Positions 23,956 through 35,330 of a DNA stretch of 64,000 nucleotides are shown here, one piece after another. The notes below the pieces were generated by a model. The model was given only the letters and a program-made list of their open reading frames with translations. It ran no database searches and had not been told where the DNA came from. The DNA is from Cordia subcordata (Eukaryota; Streptophyta; Magnoliopsida; Boraginales; Cordiaceae): positions 12,712,501 through 12,776,500 of the forward strand of contig JAPTOF010000008.1 of assembly GCA_028554755.1 (NCBI GenBank). The letters run 5' to 3'. How positions within the stretch are numbered: position 1 is the first letter of the stretch; each line of letters starts with the position of its first letter. The position numbers and the translations under genes were made by a program.

Positions 23956-24471
23956 TATAACAAAAATGATAATTGTTGAATACTTTTCTCCATTTCTGAG
24001 AACATGTATACACTTCACTATAAAATAAAGCTTCCTAACTTTGAAAAACATACCCAAACAAGATATGGACCCAAGTAATACATCAGTAATTGACTATCGT
24101 AACAGTGCAAAGGAATTGATTAAATGGTAAGATCAATAAAACTTGTTTTAAAAAGAATCAAGCGATTACCTTATCCAACAACGTTAACACTACAACAATA
24201 AAACAATTCATATGAAGAGAACTCCTTAGTCCTCTCACGTGGATGGTCTGTCTCTCACCACACATGAAATTCACGTGTATGGGTCCACCTATGCTATAAG
24301 AAATGAACGAGAATGTTCATAAAATTTAAATTTCCAAAAAAGTAGGTAATGGATGAAAAAAAAAGTATTTTTAGAAAGTTATTTTTTTTTAAATTTAATT
24401 GTCAAGAATAATTGAAATGATATGATATGAAATGAATAGTTAAATTTTCTTCATTTCAATATAAAAGAACT

Positions 24472-24670
24472 TTTGACATGAAAGGATCTTATATTCTTTA
24501 CGGATGTCTCAATAGTAAAAGTTGAGATCGGATGCGACTTAAAAATTGGGTTTGATCCCGATCCCCTATTCTGGGTTGAATGCCTTGACGTAATTGGTAA
24601 TTGAGTTGTAAGTCTATCCCTCTCACTAGAATTTAGAATCCAAAGGATGGGTTCTCTTGTCAAAAAAAGA
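24472..24670 (+). mobile_element. tRNA-derived SINE (copy 1)
   Basis: 199 bp between direct repeats AAAAGAACT (24463-24471 and 24671-24679), with an A-rich right end. GGGTTTGATCCCGATCC near 24547 resembles a pol III B box and GTCTCAATAGTAAAAGTTGAG resembles a degenerate A box. The CCCCTATTCTGGGTTGAATGCC block is shared with the SINE at 47857-48083, but the 3' part differs. Confidence 0.65.
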
Positions 24671-24683
24671 AAAAGAACTATTA

Positions 24684-25484
24684 GGGCCTGTTCAACAAAC
24701 TAGATGCTGAGATAGTTGATAACTGTTTCAATAGCTGTAGCTGTTATATTTTAACTGTTAACGGACAATTGTTTAATTGGTTGATTGAACAAAGTGTATT
24801 CGATGAAATTAGTGTTGAATCTAATGATGAAATCAAAATAACGGAAAGGACACTGATATCACGTTATTATTACTATTATTTGTTAAGATAATTTATTTTA
24901 TAATTAGATATATATATATATATATGTATGTATATGTATGTATGTACATATATATTTATAATAGTATTTTATTATTAAAATATAACAAAATTAATTTTTT
25001 GATAAAGCATTTGTATCAATATTACAAAAAGTATTTTTAATAGATTTAGAATTTGTTTTGTCAAAACAAAATTTGTTTCGTCCTGTCTTCCTTTTATATC
25101 CCCTTTCCTTCAGGTAAGTCTAAACCTTATACTTTTAATATATTTTTATGTGAACAAAATTTAAAATTAATTTTTGTATTATTTTTAATTTCTATTTGTG
25201 AAATAAAGTTAAAAATATAGAGAGATTGAAAGAAAGCCTAGGATTTCTGGAAAAAAAAATGCAAAAAGCATAGAATTATGAAAAAAAAAAAAAGATGAAC
25301 ACTAATAAGCTTTTACCAAACACTAACGTTAGAGAAAAACTAGTTGAAACGCGAAAAACTACTTGCAAATTACTCGAAATACTATTTTATCAAATAATGA
25401 AAAATTTGAGAAATTGTGTTTTCACTTAGTCAAAATATTAAAAATTACTTGAAAAATTATTTTTTGATATTGTCGAATAGTGTC
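24684..25484. mobile_element. MITE, family 1, copy 2 (PIF/Harbinger-like)
   Basis: 801 bp with inverted ends GGGCCTGTTCAACAA and, on the complement, GACACTATTCGACAA, flanked by TTA on both sides (24681-24683, 25485-25487). A 3-bp TTA duplication fits PIF/Harbinger elements. It is colinear with 2024-2752. It contains a TA/TATG microsatellite at 24907-24958 that is absent from the other copy. Confidence 0.7.
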
Positions 25485-25487
25485 TTA

Positions 25488-26842
25488 ATATGTGAGGATC
25501 TTAATCCGAAAAAAGGATTTTAATTGACCAACGGATGAAAGAGTTTCCTTTAGTGAGATTCTACACTTTTACCTCCCCTTTTCCGATTTTGAATGAATCA
25601 GAAAGACTCCCGTGGGGACCGATCCGATAGTTAATATCGTTAGGAGTCATCTGGACGTAGTCAATAAAGCCATTATAAATCAACCGAAAGTAGCCCATTT
25701 TAAATTCATCTATTTTAACTGTTCTCCATTTACTAAGGCTTTTTCATACGCCAAATCATCTTAATTAATTAGACTGACCTTATTGAGCTTGACTTAACAA
25801 GTTAGAAAGAGTAATTACTTTATTCAGACATGTTATTAGGCCTGGTCGGTGCTTTAATAACCCTTCTTATCAGTGGCAACAGTACTGATAGATGATCATA
25901 TGCAAAATAAGAGTAAGACCGCCGAAGGTTTCGAGGCAAAAGTCTCTGTCACTCGAGCTAGTGTGGTTGAATAACGGATTAGAGAAATTAAAAATCCATC
26001 AAGGTTTTTCATGGAAAGCTACAAAATGGGCCAAGGTGAATAAGTTTACACACACACAAAATAAGAGTAAGACCACCTAAGGTTTCGAGGCAGAAGTCTT
26101 CGTAACTCAAGCTAGTGTGGTTGAATAATAGATTTATAGAAATTAGAAACCCGTCAAGGTTTTCCAGGGAAAGCCACAAAATGGGCCAAGGCCAAGAAGT
26201 TTATACACACACGCGCACGTGTGTATATGATATAAAGTACAAAATAGTCGTACAAGAGTTACCTTCCCGCCTTCCCACTAGGCCGGAAATATTTCCCGTC
26301 CTTTCACTAACATAACAATCCTATTTTTGAGACAGTTGAGTATCAAAACGTTTATATCGTATTATTCGTCTCGAGTAATCATACTTTTATAGTTTCTTTG
26401 GAAGATGTAATTATGTGGTAAAGGTAACGACATATATTAGAAGCCAAAAGATCAATTACACTTCTACAATAAGCATGTTAATCATCTAGTCTTATCATTT
26501 TTTCTAAAAGTCTTCCTTTCTTTGCAGGCTGGGCAGCTTTTGGTCCTTCTGACTTTGTAAAATTTTATGCCACATTTTCTGTATTGGATAAAGTCACTGA
26601 TGAGAGTTGTTTGTAATTTTCCAATTAGGTTTTCCATATTTTTACCAAACTCATTGGAGCCCTTCAACTTAATATCCTTTAGTTTAGATAAACTATCAAG
26701 TTTTGACTTTGATAAATTCCCAAAACGCCTGTAAGATTATTTCTCAACAACCGAAATATGGGTGGTGGGGAGGAAAATAAAAGCCAAAGAATCTCTGAAT
26801 AAGCACGATTTATTTTATAGGATTTTACAAGCCTAAAGTTAG
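25488..26842. other. Non-coding stretch with a tandem duplication
   Basis: No gene recognised. It contains the 154-bp duplication at 25904-26211 and a short CA/CG repeat near 26208. It ends at the target duplication of gypsy element E. Confidence 0.5.
25904..26211. repeat. 154-bp tandem duplication
   Basis: Two adjacent units (25904-26057, 26058-26211) start AAAATAAGAGTAAGACC and share AGGTTTCGAGGCA, GCTAGTGTGGTTGAATAA, CACAAAATGGGCCAAGG and a terminal ACACACAC. Several substitutions separate them. Confidence 0.9.
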
Positions 26843-26847
26843 GGTCC

Positions 26848-27372
26848 TATAGAAGGAGGTTTCTACAATCACACGAACAAGATCGATCGGGCTCCAATAA
26901 CCTGCAAGACCAGAGAACCAAAGTAAGCGGCGAAAAATCTTGACACTGGTGTGGTGTCGGCCAAAGATTCTCTGACGTTCAAGTCAATAGGAGAATAGAA
27001 GAAAACAATTTTTATAGTAATGGAGAACGTATCTTTTTATTTTAGAAGGCTCCTCTTTTTTTTTTTTTTTTTTTCAGTTGTAAGATACTCTTTTATAACC
27101 TTCGAGATGGAATAGTCCTTTACAGCTTCAAGTTTCCGAGCATATCCTAATTAGTTTTTGCCAGTTGTTGTGTTTAGCTTCATTGTATCTGGATCACGTA
27201 TAACCTCCCCTTGTGCATATCCTTACCCGGTTGTAGCCGTGCCCTGGCATCTCAGAAGCCTAGGCAGTCCTGGCCCTGATCTTGGGCCTCTCAACACGCG
27301 GCCCAGTTAACTAGTCCTTGGACTGAGCACGACTATTGACTTTATCAGGCCCAGCAACTTTTAGCCCAAACA
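26848..27372 (-). repeat. 3' LTR of gypsy element E
   Basis: 525 bp, from TATAGAAGGAGG (TG changed to TA at the edge) to TAGCCCAAACA. On the minus strand the adjacent inner sequence AGGGGGACAAAT is a good polypurine tract, confirming this as the 3' LTR. A T-run near 27057-27075 is longer than in the other copy. Confidence 0.92.
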
Positions 27373-28560
27373 ATTTGTCCCCCTACTCACTAAGTTGAGA
27401 TTCTTCAATTTAGAGAGTAGTACTTGTTTCTACACGATATGCTAGGATAACTTCGCACGTAAGCTTCGTCGTAAGCTTTTGCCATAGGGACGTCATTCTT
27501 ACACGAAAGCCTACTCACCATACTCTAATGCGTGACACGCCTAACCCCCACTCCATAATGTCTTGACTACGACGCATAACCTCATGCTTTTGCCAAACAC
27601 CTAGCACGTCACATTATGTGTGCTTCAATGTCATGACGGGACTGAATGCTACTCTGACAACACTAAGCTTGGCGTAACAAGACCATTCGCATATCTAATG
27701 CATTACACGTTGCGTTGCTACTACTCTTAACATAACGCGACCCCCCTTAACTCTTCGCAACACAGCCTGACCATAGACCAAAGCATAACTCCACAGCAAG
27801 AGTTGCGATAACAGACAACTTTTGAAGCTTCGCGATTCCTGGGACTTAGAGTAATATTCGCACGAACTTGCTTGGTAGTCGTTTTTGCCGTGTCATACCG
27901 GTGTTGCAAGCCGTGACTTCTTCTCCCGTTAACTAGCCAAGCTAGACGCGTGCAGACTTGTAATCCCGTCACACTCAAATTGCTTGTGTGCATGTTGGCA
28001 AGTTAGCTACTATAAACTTACCAGGGAGGCCTTCAGTCTGTGCGCACCAAGTGCTCGATGTAATGCCAAAGAAGACTAACATGCAAGGATGACAGGATAT
28101 CTGTGCATACCAAGTGCTTGATGTAATGCCAAAGAAGACTAACATGGAAGGATGACAGGATAGCTTGGCAACCACCAAGTGTTCGATGTAATTCCTTACT
28201 ACCAAGGCTCAAGTTTTTGGTGCAAGTTTGGCAAGACCCCAAAGACTCACTAGGTAAGCAGTACAATCTCGAGCTTATTCATGATTAATTACGCTGGCAC
28301 ATCTGTGAAAATTTTCACCAAAGATTCCTTCAACAACAACCAAATAGGCTACTCGTCAACATCTCTCCCCCTCGAATGGCCTTGAATGCTAATTGGGGCT
28401 AGTTATGCGCTCATCATCCCGCTTACAAATTGGGTTATCTCTATTGGACGAGGGGGAACTGTCACACAGCTAGCGCCGAGCGCTACTACAGTAAAAGTTC
28501 GCTTATATATGGTTACGTTAATTACCTTGCTAAATTTCATTCTTTCGTAACGTAGGTCCA
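27373..28560 (-). other. 3' untranslated region of gypsy E
   Basis: Lies between the polypurine tract and the start of the plus-strand ORF. It is less AT-rich than the flanks and has no protein signature. It contains the 63-bp tandem repeats at 28046-28200. Confidence 0.55.
28046..28200. repeat. 63-bp tandem repeats in gypsy E 3' UTR
   Basis: Units begin ACCAAGTG at 28046, 28109 and 28174. The first two are nearly identical (GATGTAATGCCAAAGAAGAC, then GGATGACAGGATA) and the third is partial, giving about two and a half copies. Confidence 0.9.
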
Positions 28561-29694
28561 AACACCGATCGCGTCATCTCTTTAGGGAAGGCCTCAGCTC
28601 CTTTTTTTACTTTCCGTGATGCCGCGCTGCAAACAAGCCGAGCAGTTCGAGGACAACCCCAAGTTGCGCATTTCATCCTGCCTTGGCATGCGTCACCGGG
28701 AGCCTACTGGAGAATTCTTTGTAAAAGGAATTCGATGTACCACATCGGAGGAGGAACTCAAACTTTACAGTGAAGCTAGCAAACTGAGTGAGGACGTCGT
28801 AGTGGTTCAGCCAAGACCCAGGGATTGGGCAAGTTCCTCCCTAGAAGGGTAGATAACCATGTTTCAGGATGTTCTTGATTTAAGGATTCGAATTCCATGT
28901 CATCCTTATTTGCGTGCCATCTTGAACTCCTTTGAGATTAGCCCTGGACAACTGCATCCACGTTCGTGGATGGAAGAATATGTTAGCAGCACCCGTCCTT
29001 TTACACCAGAAGGGTGTTCACTTTTCTTTGCCAATCTTCAAGACATTGTTCTCCTTCGTACGATCTGCCAATAAGCCTGGCTGGTTTGGCCTTTTAGCCA
29101 TGGATCCTACAAGCTCTTTAGTTCTATTCGGGCTGACGATGATGGTTTATGGCAAGGGAAATATTTATTTCTCGCTCGAATCCACGGCGCTTGGGATGTC
29201 TCGCAGTTATGGGTTACGGCAGCAAAAAAATGAATTCCCGAAATTGAGCGAGGATACGCGCCGAACCCTCCTTGCCTTGGCTGCTGAATGCAGAGGACAA
29301 TCTTATCACATAAAAGATCTAATTGCTCAAGACAACCTTGTTGCGAGAGGATTCGCCGTCACACTAGAGCCTGGTTTATGTCTCCCCATCATGGCTAATC
29401 CTAAAGTGAGACTTTATGCTTGTTCAAAGAAGGGCATTAGCCAGCGAGCTCATAGATCCACCACAGGTGGCATGGCCTCTTTCTCCGCTGATGTTTCCTT
29501 TGTTGTTAGGCTGGACTCGTTTCCTAACTTGAGGAACCCGGATGAAACTAAGAGTGATCATGGGAGTGACGAGGAAGGTAGAGGTAGCTCTAACCATGAA
29601 AGAAGTGCAAGCGCAGAGGATTCTTCAAACAGCGAGCCTCAAGCCTTGCCATTTATTTTGGAGATAGGCTGGGACTCGCCTTCGGATGATTCAG

Positions 29695-29805
29695 GTACAG
29701 ATGTATTTACTCTTCCAATTCTCCTTCTTTTTTCTCTTTTTCCTCTTTTTTTTTTTAAATTTGTCTTCCTTTTGAGTTTTTTTTTTTTTAAACTTACCAA
29801 TGCAG
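29695..29805 (+). other. Putative intron 1 of the antisense ORF
   Basis: Donor CAG|GTACAG, a long pyrimidine-rich tract and acceptor ACCAATGCAG|AT. The length of 111 bp is a multiple of three and it has no stop, so a continuous frame also runs through it. The hydrophobic Phe/Leu run it would encode is better explained as intron. Confidence 0.6.
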
Positions 29806-30017
29806 ATACAGAGGAAAGACAAAGGGCCACCTTGGCCGTAGTTGAAAGACTCTCGCAGAGCCAAAAGAGGAAAGGGAGTTTGTTACCCCGGCCTCCTCCT
29901 GGTGGAGAAATCCCTGCCAGCAGAAGCCAGCATTTGACCACACTTTCTACCGTGTGCCCGGATCCTTTGACGGGCGAGGAGGACTCGTTCGCTAGCTTTA
30001 CTAAGAAAGGTGCAGCG

Positions 30018-30093
30018 GTACGTAAACACATGCCTTTGTATTTCATATGGCTTCCCCTTTTTCCTTTTTAGCTTATTATTTCCTTGGGTGCAG
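30018..30093 (+). other. Putative intron 2 of the antisense ORF
   Basis: Donor GCG|GTACGT and acceptor TTGGGTGCAG|CTG. Unspliced, the frame runs into a stop at about 30069. Spliced, it continues in phase into the coiled-coil exon. Confidence 0.6.
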
Positions 30094-30639
30094 CTGGTTT
30101 CAGAAATTTCTTCCTTCACGATGATGGTACCTGAGATTGCAAATAAATGCTAGGACCTTCAATGTCTTCTTGCTAATGAAGAGGAGGCACATGCCAGAAT
30201 TGAGAGGGAGTTTGCAGACGAGCAGATTCGTTGCGTTAGGCTAGAAAAGGAACTTGAGGGGGAGAGATTATCCCGGGTCAAGGTAGAGAAGGGCCTTGCA
30301 AATGCCGAGGTTGCCAAAGAGAAGTCCAAGGTTGATTTCCTAGTTCACGAGGCTAGAAGAAACGCCGTGAGTGAGTATAAAAAAAGCAAGAAGTTCGGTA
30401 AGTACGTTGCTAGCCTGTCAAAGCTTAGCTCTTAGAAGGCTGTTGAGCAAGCTGTCAAGAACTGCCTGCGAGATGTTCAACGGGCATACTCAAATGTTGA
30501 TGTCAGCTACTTCAAGGTCGTTATCACCCCTCCTACACCTCGTCCTGATCAGGCTCCATCGAGTGGTGATCCTTTATCAGACCCACCAAATACGACTGGG
30601 GCAACTTTGGTGGGTTCCGCCAATGTGTAGTGCTAGATG

Positions 30640-31700
30640 ACTGGATTATTTTGGATATTTTTATCCTTGCTTCTTTTTTTGAAGAGAAACTACTGCACTT
30701 TTGTTTTGATCTTTGAAGCACAAGACTGTTAATTATGCTAGCTTTTGTGTGGGTGTATCAATAGCATGTTCTCGCATGTATCATTCGTAATATCATTTTA
30801 ATTGTTGCAAGTTTGAAAGCATCGCTGCTCTCTTTTTTACTATAGTTTGAACTCCACAGCACATGCTTACATAGAACCCCTGCGGGCTGATACTCGAACG
30901 CCAATGTTAGAATGCAAATGGCACTATGTATGGAGTGTTGCGGCCCCTTTCCCCTTTTTTTTACCTCGTAGTGAAGTTAAGGGTTTGTCGTCGGCCAGTA
31001 AAGGACAAGCTGATTTTTTGTCCTGTAGGTATTAGGGGCTAATGCGTTAACCGACTTGTTAGTTTGCGAGAAATAGAAATTGGCCATGGGCCATGCACGG
31101 AGGCGAAACCATTTCTGGTTTCGCAATAAGTGAGAGCTCCTGTTAACCTCGTAAGGAATAACAGAGATTGTTTTGATTGTTGACTATCATTAGTCTATGA
31201 AGGTTAACTTGGAAATAATAGATGTTGTTGTTAGTCTCTGTGGAGACTAGCTGTCTTTCCTAATTACGATATGTTAGTAATGAAAGCAAGGATCATTGCA
31301 TAAGAGGAAATTTATTTGTAATAATGCTTTCCCTGACATTAAGGTCCAAGCCTTATTAAAGAAAGAAATCGGAGGTTGGGACCACTTGGTAGTACCCTAT
31401 TGGGCCTAGCCCTCTAACAATATTCTAATTCTAATTATGCTACCTAGAACAAACTTTCTTTATTAGAAATGATACCTTTTTAAATGGATAGTTCCAGTTG
31501 TTCGACAGCTCCTTGCCATCTTTGGTGTTGAGCTTGTATGCCCCTCACCCAACCACCTTGCTAAATCTAATAGGGTTCTTCCCAGTTGGGACCCAAGTTC
31601 CCTACATTTATTTCTGTGGTATTTTCGAAAACTTTCCTAAGCACCTAATCCCCTTGCTTGAACGACCTTACTCTTATATTCTTATTGTAATGCTTGGCAA
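30640..31700 (-). other. Spacer between antisense ORF and integrase in gypsy E
   Basis: About 1 kb without a recognisable protein on either strand. It probably represents the convergent 3' ends of the gag-pol and antisense transcripts. Confidence 0.45.
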
Positions 31701-31707
31701 TGCTCTG

Positions 31708-32674
31708 CTAGTATGATGCCATTCGAATAAGAGCTTGCTCTCTCCTTTCATCGGTAGCATCTAATTCTCGGCTCATTTCCTCGTTGTTGTGCTTCGTGGA
31801 GGCCTGTGTGACCCGTAGGGTTGGCAAGCCGATTTCTTCTGGAATGACTGCTTCGGTGCCACACACCAATGAAAACGGTGTCTCCTTAGTAGAGGTCCTA
31901 GCTGTGGTTTGATAGGACCATAGTACTCTTGGGAGTTCCTCTACCCATCGCCGTTTGGCACTTTCCAACCTCTTCCTCATAGTAGAAATGATGGTTTTGT
32001 TGGATGATTCAGCTAATCCATTGGCTTGAGGGTGTCTTGGAGTAGAAAATATGAGCTTAATCTTCCATTTTTTGCAAAAATCTTTGAAATTCTGACTAAT
32101 GAACTATGATCCATTGTCTGTAACGATCTATTAAGGAACTCCAAATCGACATGTTATGTTTTTCCACACGAAGTTCTTGACCTCCTTGTCTCAAACTTGA
32201 TGATATGATTCGGCCTCTATCCATTTGGAGAAATAATCCGTAGCTGCTAGCATATATACTTTTTGCCCTGGTACAGTGGGCATATAATTTCATGAACGGC
32301 CATGGTGAGGTAACAGAGGCTAATGGCTCAGTTGGTTGGTGTGGGATTTGAGCAAATCTTTGACAGTTGTCACACTTTTTTATGTAGCTAACTGTCTCAG
32401 ATCGCATGGTTGGCCAATAATAACCGACGATATGGTCTCGGTTGGCCAGACTTCTTACCTCCGCATGATTCCCACATTGCTCTTCATGCAGCTCAGCTAA
32501 GACATAATCGGCTTTCTCTGGACCTACGCACCGTAGGTAAGGTCCCAGATAAGATCTCCTGTACAAATTTTCATCAATGATGCGGAATCGGGCTGCCTTG
32601 GTCTTGAGCTTCCGTGCCTCTGCACGATCCTGCGGGACAATATCGTCCTTAAGATATTGGATAATTGGAGTCAT
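31708..32674 (-). pseudogene. Gypsy E integrase remnant
   Basis: The minus strand at 32280-32674 holds an N-terminal H2C2 zinc finger (HEEQCGNHAEVRSLANRD, then CDNCQRF) preceded by DENLYRRSYLGP. The stretch 31708-31980 holds the end of the catalytic part (WVEELPRVLWSYQTTART, then PFSLVCGTEAVIPEE), both typical of plant gypsy integrases. The middle of the core, between about 31980 and 32280, is in shifted frames with stops. Confidence 0.9.
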
Positions 32675-32917
32675 CTAATTCGGTTTGCTATCCACACAAG
32701 TAATCTCAGAAGCTTGTTCTTTGCCAATGGCGGACTACTGTAGATATATGACCGGGATAGCCTTTGAGGTTATAGACTGTATTATTGCTCCCAAGTTTTC
32801 CAGGGCATCTGTATGGCAATTGTCATCGCGGCTTACCTGCTGTACTTGAATTTCTTCAAACGAAGTTGATAACTCTTTAACGGAAACCAAGTAAGCTGCC
32901 ATTCTTTTGCCTTTTGC

Positions 32918-33268
32918 TTAGTAGGTCCCTGAAACTTGACTCACAACCAGTTGAGAGTCACTGTTCACTATAATGCGTTTCACGTTCATTCCCTTAGCCA
33001 GTGCTAATCTTGCTAATAGGGCTTCATACTTAGCTTCATTATTCATGGCCTTGAAGCCACATCTCACAAATTGCTCAATTACGTCCCCCTCAGAAGACTG
33101 CAACACTATTCCGAGCTCGTTGCCTTTTGAGTTGCCTGCGCCGTCTATAACAAGTATCCATCTCCTAGTCTTCGGACCCTCGGTGAGGCAGAACATTTCC
33201 TTTTCCGCCTTTGATTGGGTGCCTAGAGTAAATTCTGCTACGAAATCTGCTAGGGCCTGGGACTTCAT
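32918..33268 (-). pseudogene. Second (archaeal-type) RNase H of gypsy E
   Basis: Reads WILVIDGAGNSKGNELGIVL, then FKAMNNEAKYEALLARLALA, then VNSDSQLVVSQVSG. The expected acidic residues are all visible: Asp in DGA, Glu in NEAKYEAL and Asp in NSDSQ. In the Tat lineage this added domain performs the RNase H step. The open frame is 116 codons and ends at a stop after QVSGTY, so the join to integrase is broken. Confidence 0.9.
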
Positions 33269-33280
33269 TACGATCCTTGG

Positions 33281-34600
33281 CTAGAACGTGATGTCATATT
33301 CGCTTAGCTTGACGGCCCATTTAGTGAGGCGACCGGACAATTCTGGCTTGTGTAAAACTGCCTCTAAAGGAAAAGCATTTACCACCATGATAGGATGACA
33401 TTGGAAATATGGCCTCAACTTGCGGGTAGCTATAACAAGAGCTAGGGCTAGCTTCTCCAACGGGTCATATCTGGCTTCCACGTCAAGTAATACTTTACTG
33501 GTGCAGTATGCAGGAGATTGTTTCCTGTCCTTTTCTTGGACTAATACGGTACTAACAGTGGCCTCGGAAACTGCCAAATAGATAAATAAAGTTTCCCTAC
33601 CTTTTGGTTTAGATAATAGTGGTAGGTTAACCAAATACTTTTTCAATTCCTGTAAGGCCTTCTCACATTCGTCTGTCCATACGAAGCCTCATTTTTTCGA
33701 AGTACGCTGAAGAATGAACGACACTTTTTTGATGACTTTGAAATGAACCTACTGAGAGTTGTGATCCTACCTGTAAGCTTCATCACTTCCTTGACATTCT
33801 TTGGGGTTGGGATGTTAAGAATGACTCTAATTTGATTAGGGTGTGCCTCGATCCCTCATTGCGTAACCAGGTATCCAAGGATTTTTCTGGACTTGACCCC
33901 AAACGAACATTTGGTAGGGTTTAGCTTCATGTTGTATTCTCTCAAGACATTGAAGGCTTATTGCAGGTGGTTGATGTGTTTCTCGACTATCAAGGATTTA
34001 ACCAACATGTCATCAATGTTCACCTCTATGGTGCTCCCTAGTTGATTAGCGAACATCTTGTTGACGAGACGCTGGTAGGTCGCGCCTGCGTTCTTAAGGC
34101 CAAAAGGCATGACTTTATAGCAATAAGTACCCCATTTAGTGATGAATGATGTTTTTTCTTGATTGTTAGGGTGCATTGAAATCTAGTTGTATCCGAAAAA
34201 TTCATCCATAAAACTGAGAAGCTCGTGCCCAGCGGTCGCATGCACCATCATATCAATGTGTGGGATGGAAAAGGAATTCTCAGGGCACGCTTTATTTAAA
34301 TCTGTAAATCAATGCAAACCCTCCACTTACCATTCTTTTTTCTTACTACGACTACGTTTGCCAACTATCCTAGGTAGTACACCTCTCTGACAAATCCCAT
34401 ATCGATCAACTTCTGGATCTCATCGTTGATGACACGATTCCTTTCGGGAGCGAATTTCCTACGTTTTTGCTTGATTGGAGGAAATGCTGGGTTAACTTTT
34501 AGTTCATGAACAATTACCTCTGGGTCTATTCCTTCCATATTTGCATATGACCACATAAAACAATCCCTGTTGTTACTGAGAAAATCTATCATTTGGCTTC
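33281..34600 (-). pseudogene. Gypsy E reverse transcriptase and first RNase H
   Basis: On the minus strand, 34365-34592 gives the RT start (FMWSYANMEGIDPEVIVHEL, then DEIQKLIDMGFVREV). 33958-34176 gives the core (YCYKVMPFGLKNAGATYQRL, then NIDDMLVKS, where the catalytic motif is normally YIDD). 33281-33646 is the first RNase H, with IYLAVSEATVSTVLVQEKD and YDPLEKLALALVIATRKLRP. It lacks the usual catalytic Asp in the first block, as is common in Tat elements that carry the second RNase H. Stops and frame changes occur around 33650-33950 and 34180-34365. Confidence 0.9.
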
Positions 34601-34619
34601 TTAGTTCCCAATATGATAT

Positions 34620-35330
34620 TATATGGGGAAGGACAATATATCACTACAAACCTAACATCTAAGTTGACGCCCTCAGCGAAGACGGGCAAGTGTATCTCTC
34701 CAACTGTGTGTTTATGTTCCCCGCTGAAACCTATTAAGGGGCTGGATTACCTCACAAGGCGGCGTTCGTCAATCCCTATTTCCCTGAGGGCATCGAGCAT
34801 AATAACGTTAGCTAAGCTTCCGTTGTCTACCAGAATTCTTCGAACCCAACAATTGGCTACGATGAGTGCGATGACTACCTTATCATCATGTGGGTTGTTC
34901 AGATAGGTGGTCTCGTAGCTAGAAAATGATACCACCATTTTTGGGCCGAGGTCAATTGGCTGCGAGGGATAATGGTCGTGTCTTACTGCCAATCGTGCAT
35001 GCCTTCTGGCTGTAGAAATACTAATCCCACTAATGTATGATCCCCCCATTATACAATTCACCGTTCGCTCTCACCGCGGTGGATTTGACGGGAGTGGTTC
35101 TTCGATTTTCTATTCCTCGTCACGTTGAGTTAGGGTTTGCTTCCCTTTGTCGGAAAGGAGTTCAGTTAGATGTCTTTTCTTTAACAATTCAGCCACTTCC
35201 CTTTTTAAACCATGACACTCCTCTGTGGTATGGCCATGATCTGCATGAAACTCACACCACTTTGACTTGTCCCGCACCTCTGCTAGAGACCTTAATTCTG
35301 TCAGCTACTTAACTGCGCTTATCATGTTCT
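34620..35330 (-). pseudogene. Gypsy E protease and gag C-terminus
   Basis: 34747-35061 reads VRRILVDNGSLANVIMLDAL, the aspartic protease active site in the form usual for Tat elements (DNGS). Upstream near 35200-35290 the minus strand reads KWCEFHADHGHTTEECHGLK, a gag zinc-binding segment (C-x-FH...H...EC). A stop separates the two. Confidence 0.85.

Larger units (their letters stand above)
28616..30628 (+). pseudogene. Antisense additional ORF (aORF) of gypsy E, spliced
   Basis: Plus-strand coding remnant opposite to gag-pol. The first exon (28616-29694) starts ATGCCGCGCTGC and is broken by stops at about 28850 and 29072 and by frame switches before 29230. Its parts read GIRCTTSEEELKLYSEASK, HPYLRAILNSFEISPGQLHP and GKYLFLARIHGAWDVSQLW, resembling the 'putative gypsy-type transposon' domain of plants. 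Introns at 29695-29805 and 30018-30093 have GT...AG ends. The second brings the third exon into phase. That exon is a charged coiled coil (EREFADEQIRCVRLEKELEG) followed by a Pro-rich tail ending at TAG 30628. In-frame stops also lie at about 30151 and 30435. Function unknown. Confidence 0.65.

Noticed and set aside
24547..24564. tRNA gene (B-box-like sequence), also at 47920 and 56020
   Set aside because: No cloverleaf could be made and all lie inside elements with target duplications; they are SINE promoters.
29639..30046. Minus-strand 135-codon frame with Lys/Arg-rich tract
   Set aside because: Shadow of the plus-strand coiled-coil ORF; the basic tract is the complement of the intron pyrimidine tract.
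28932..30071. Longest open frame of the window (379 codons, plus) as an ordinary host gene
   Set aside because: It lies between the LTRs of gypsy E. Its N-terminal third is out of phase with the better frame, and it reads through two likely introns. It is part of the element's antisense ORF.
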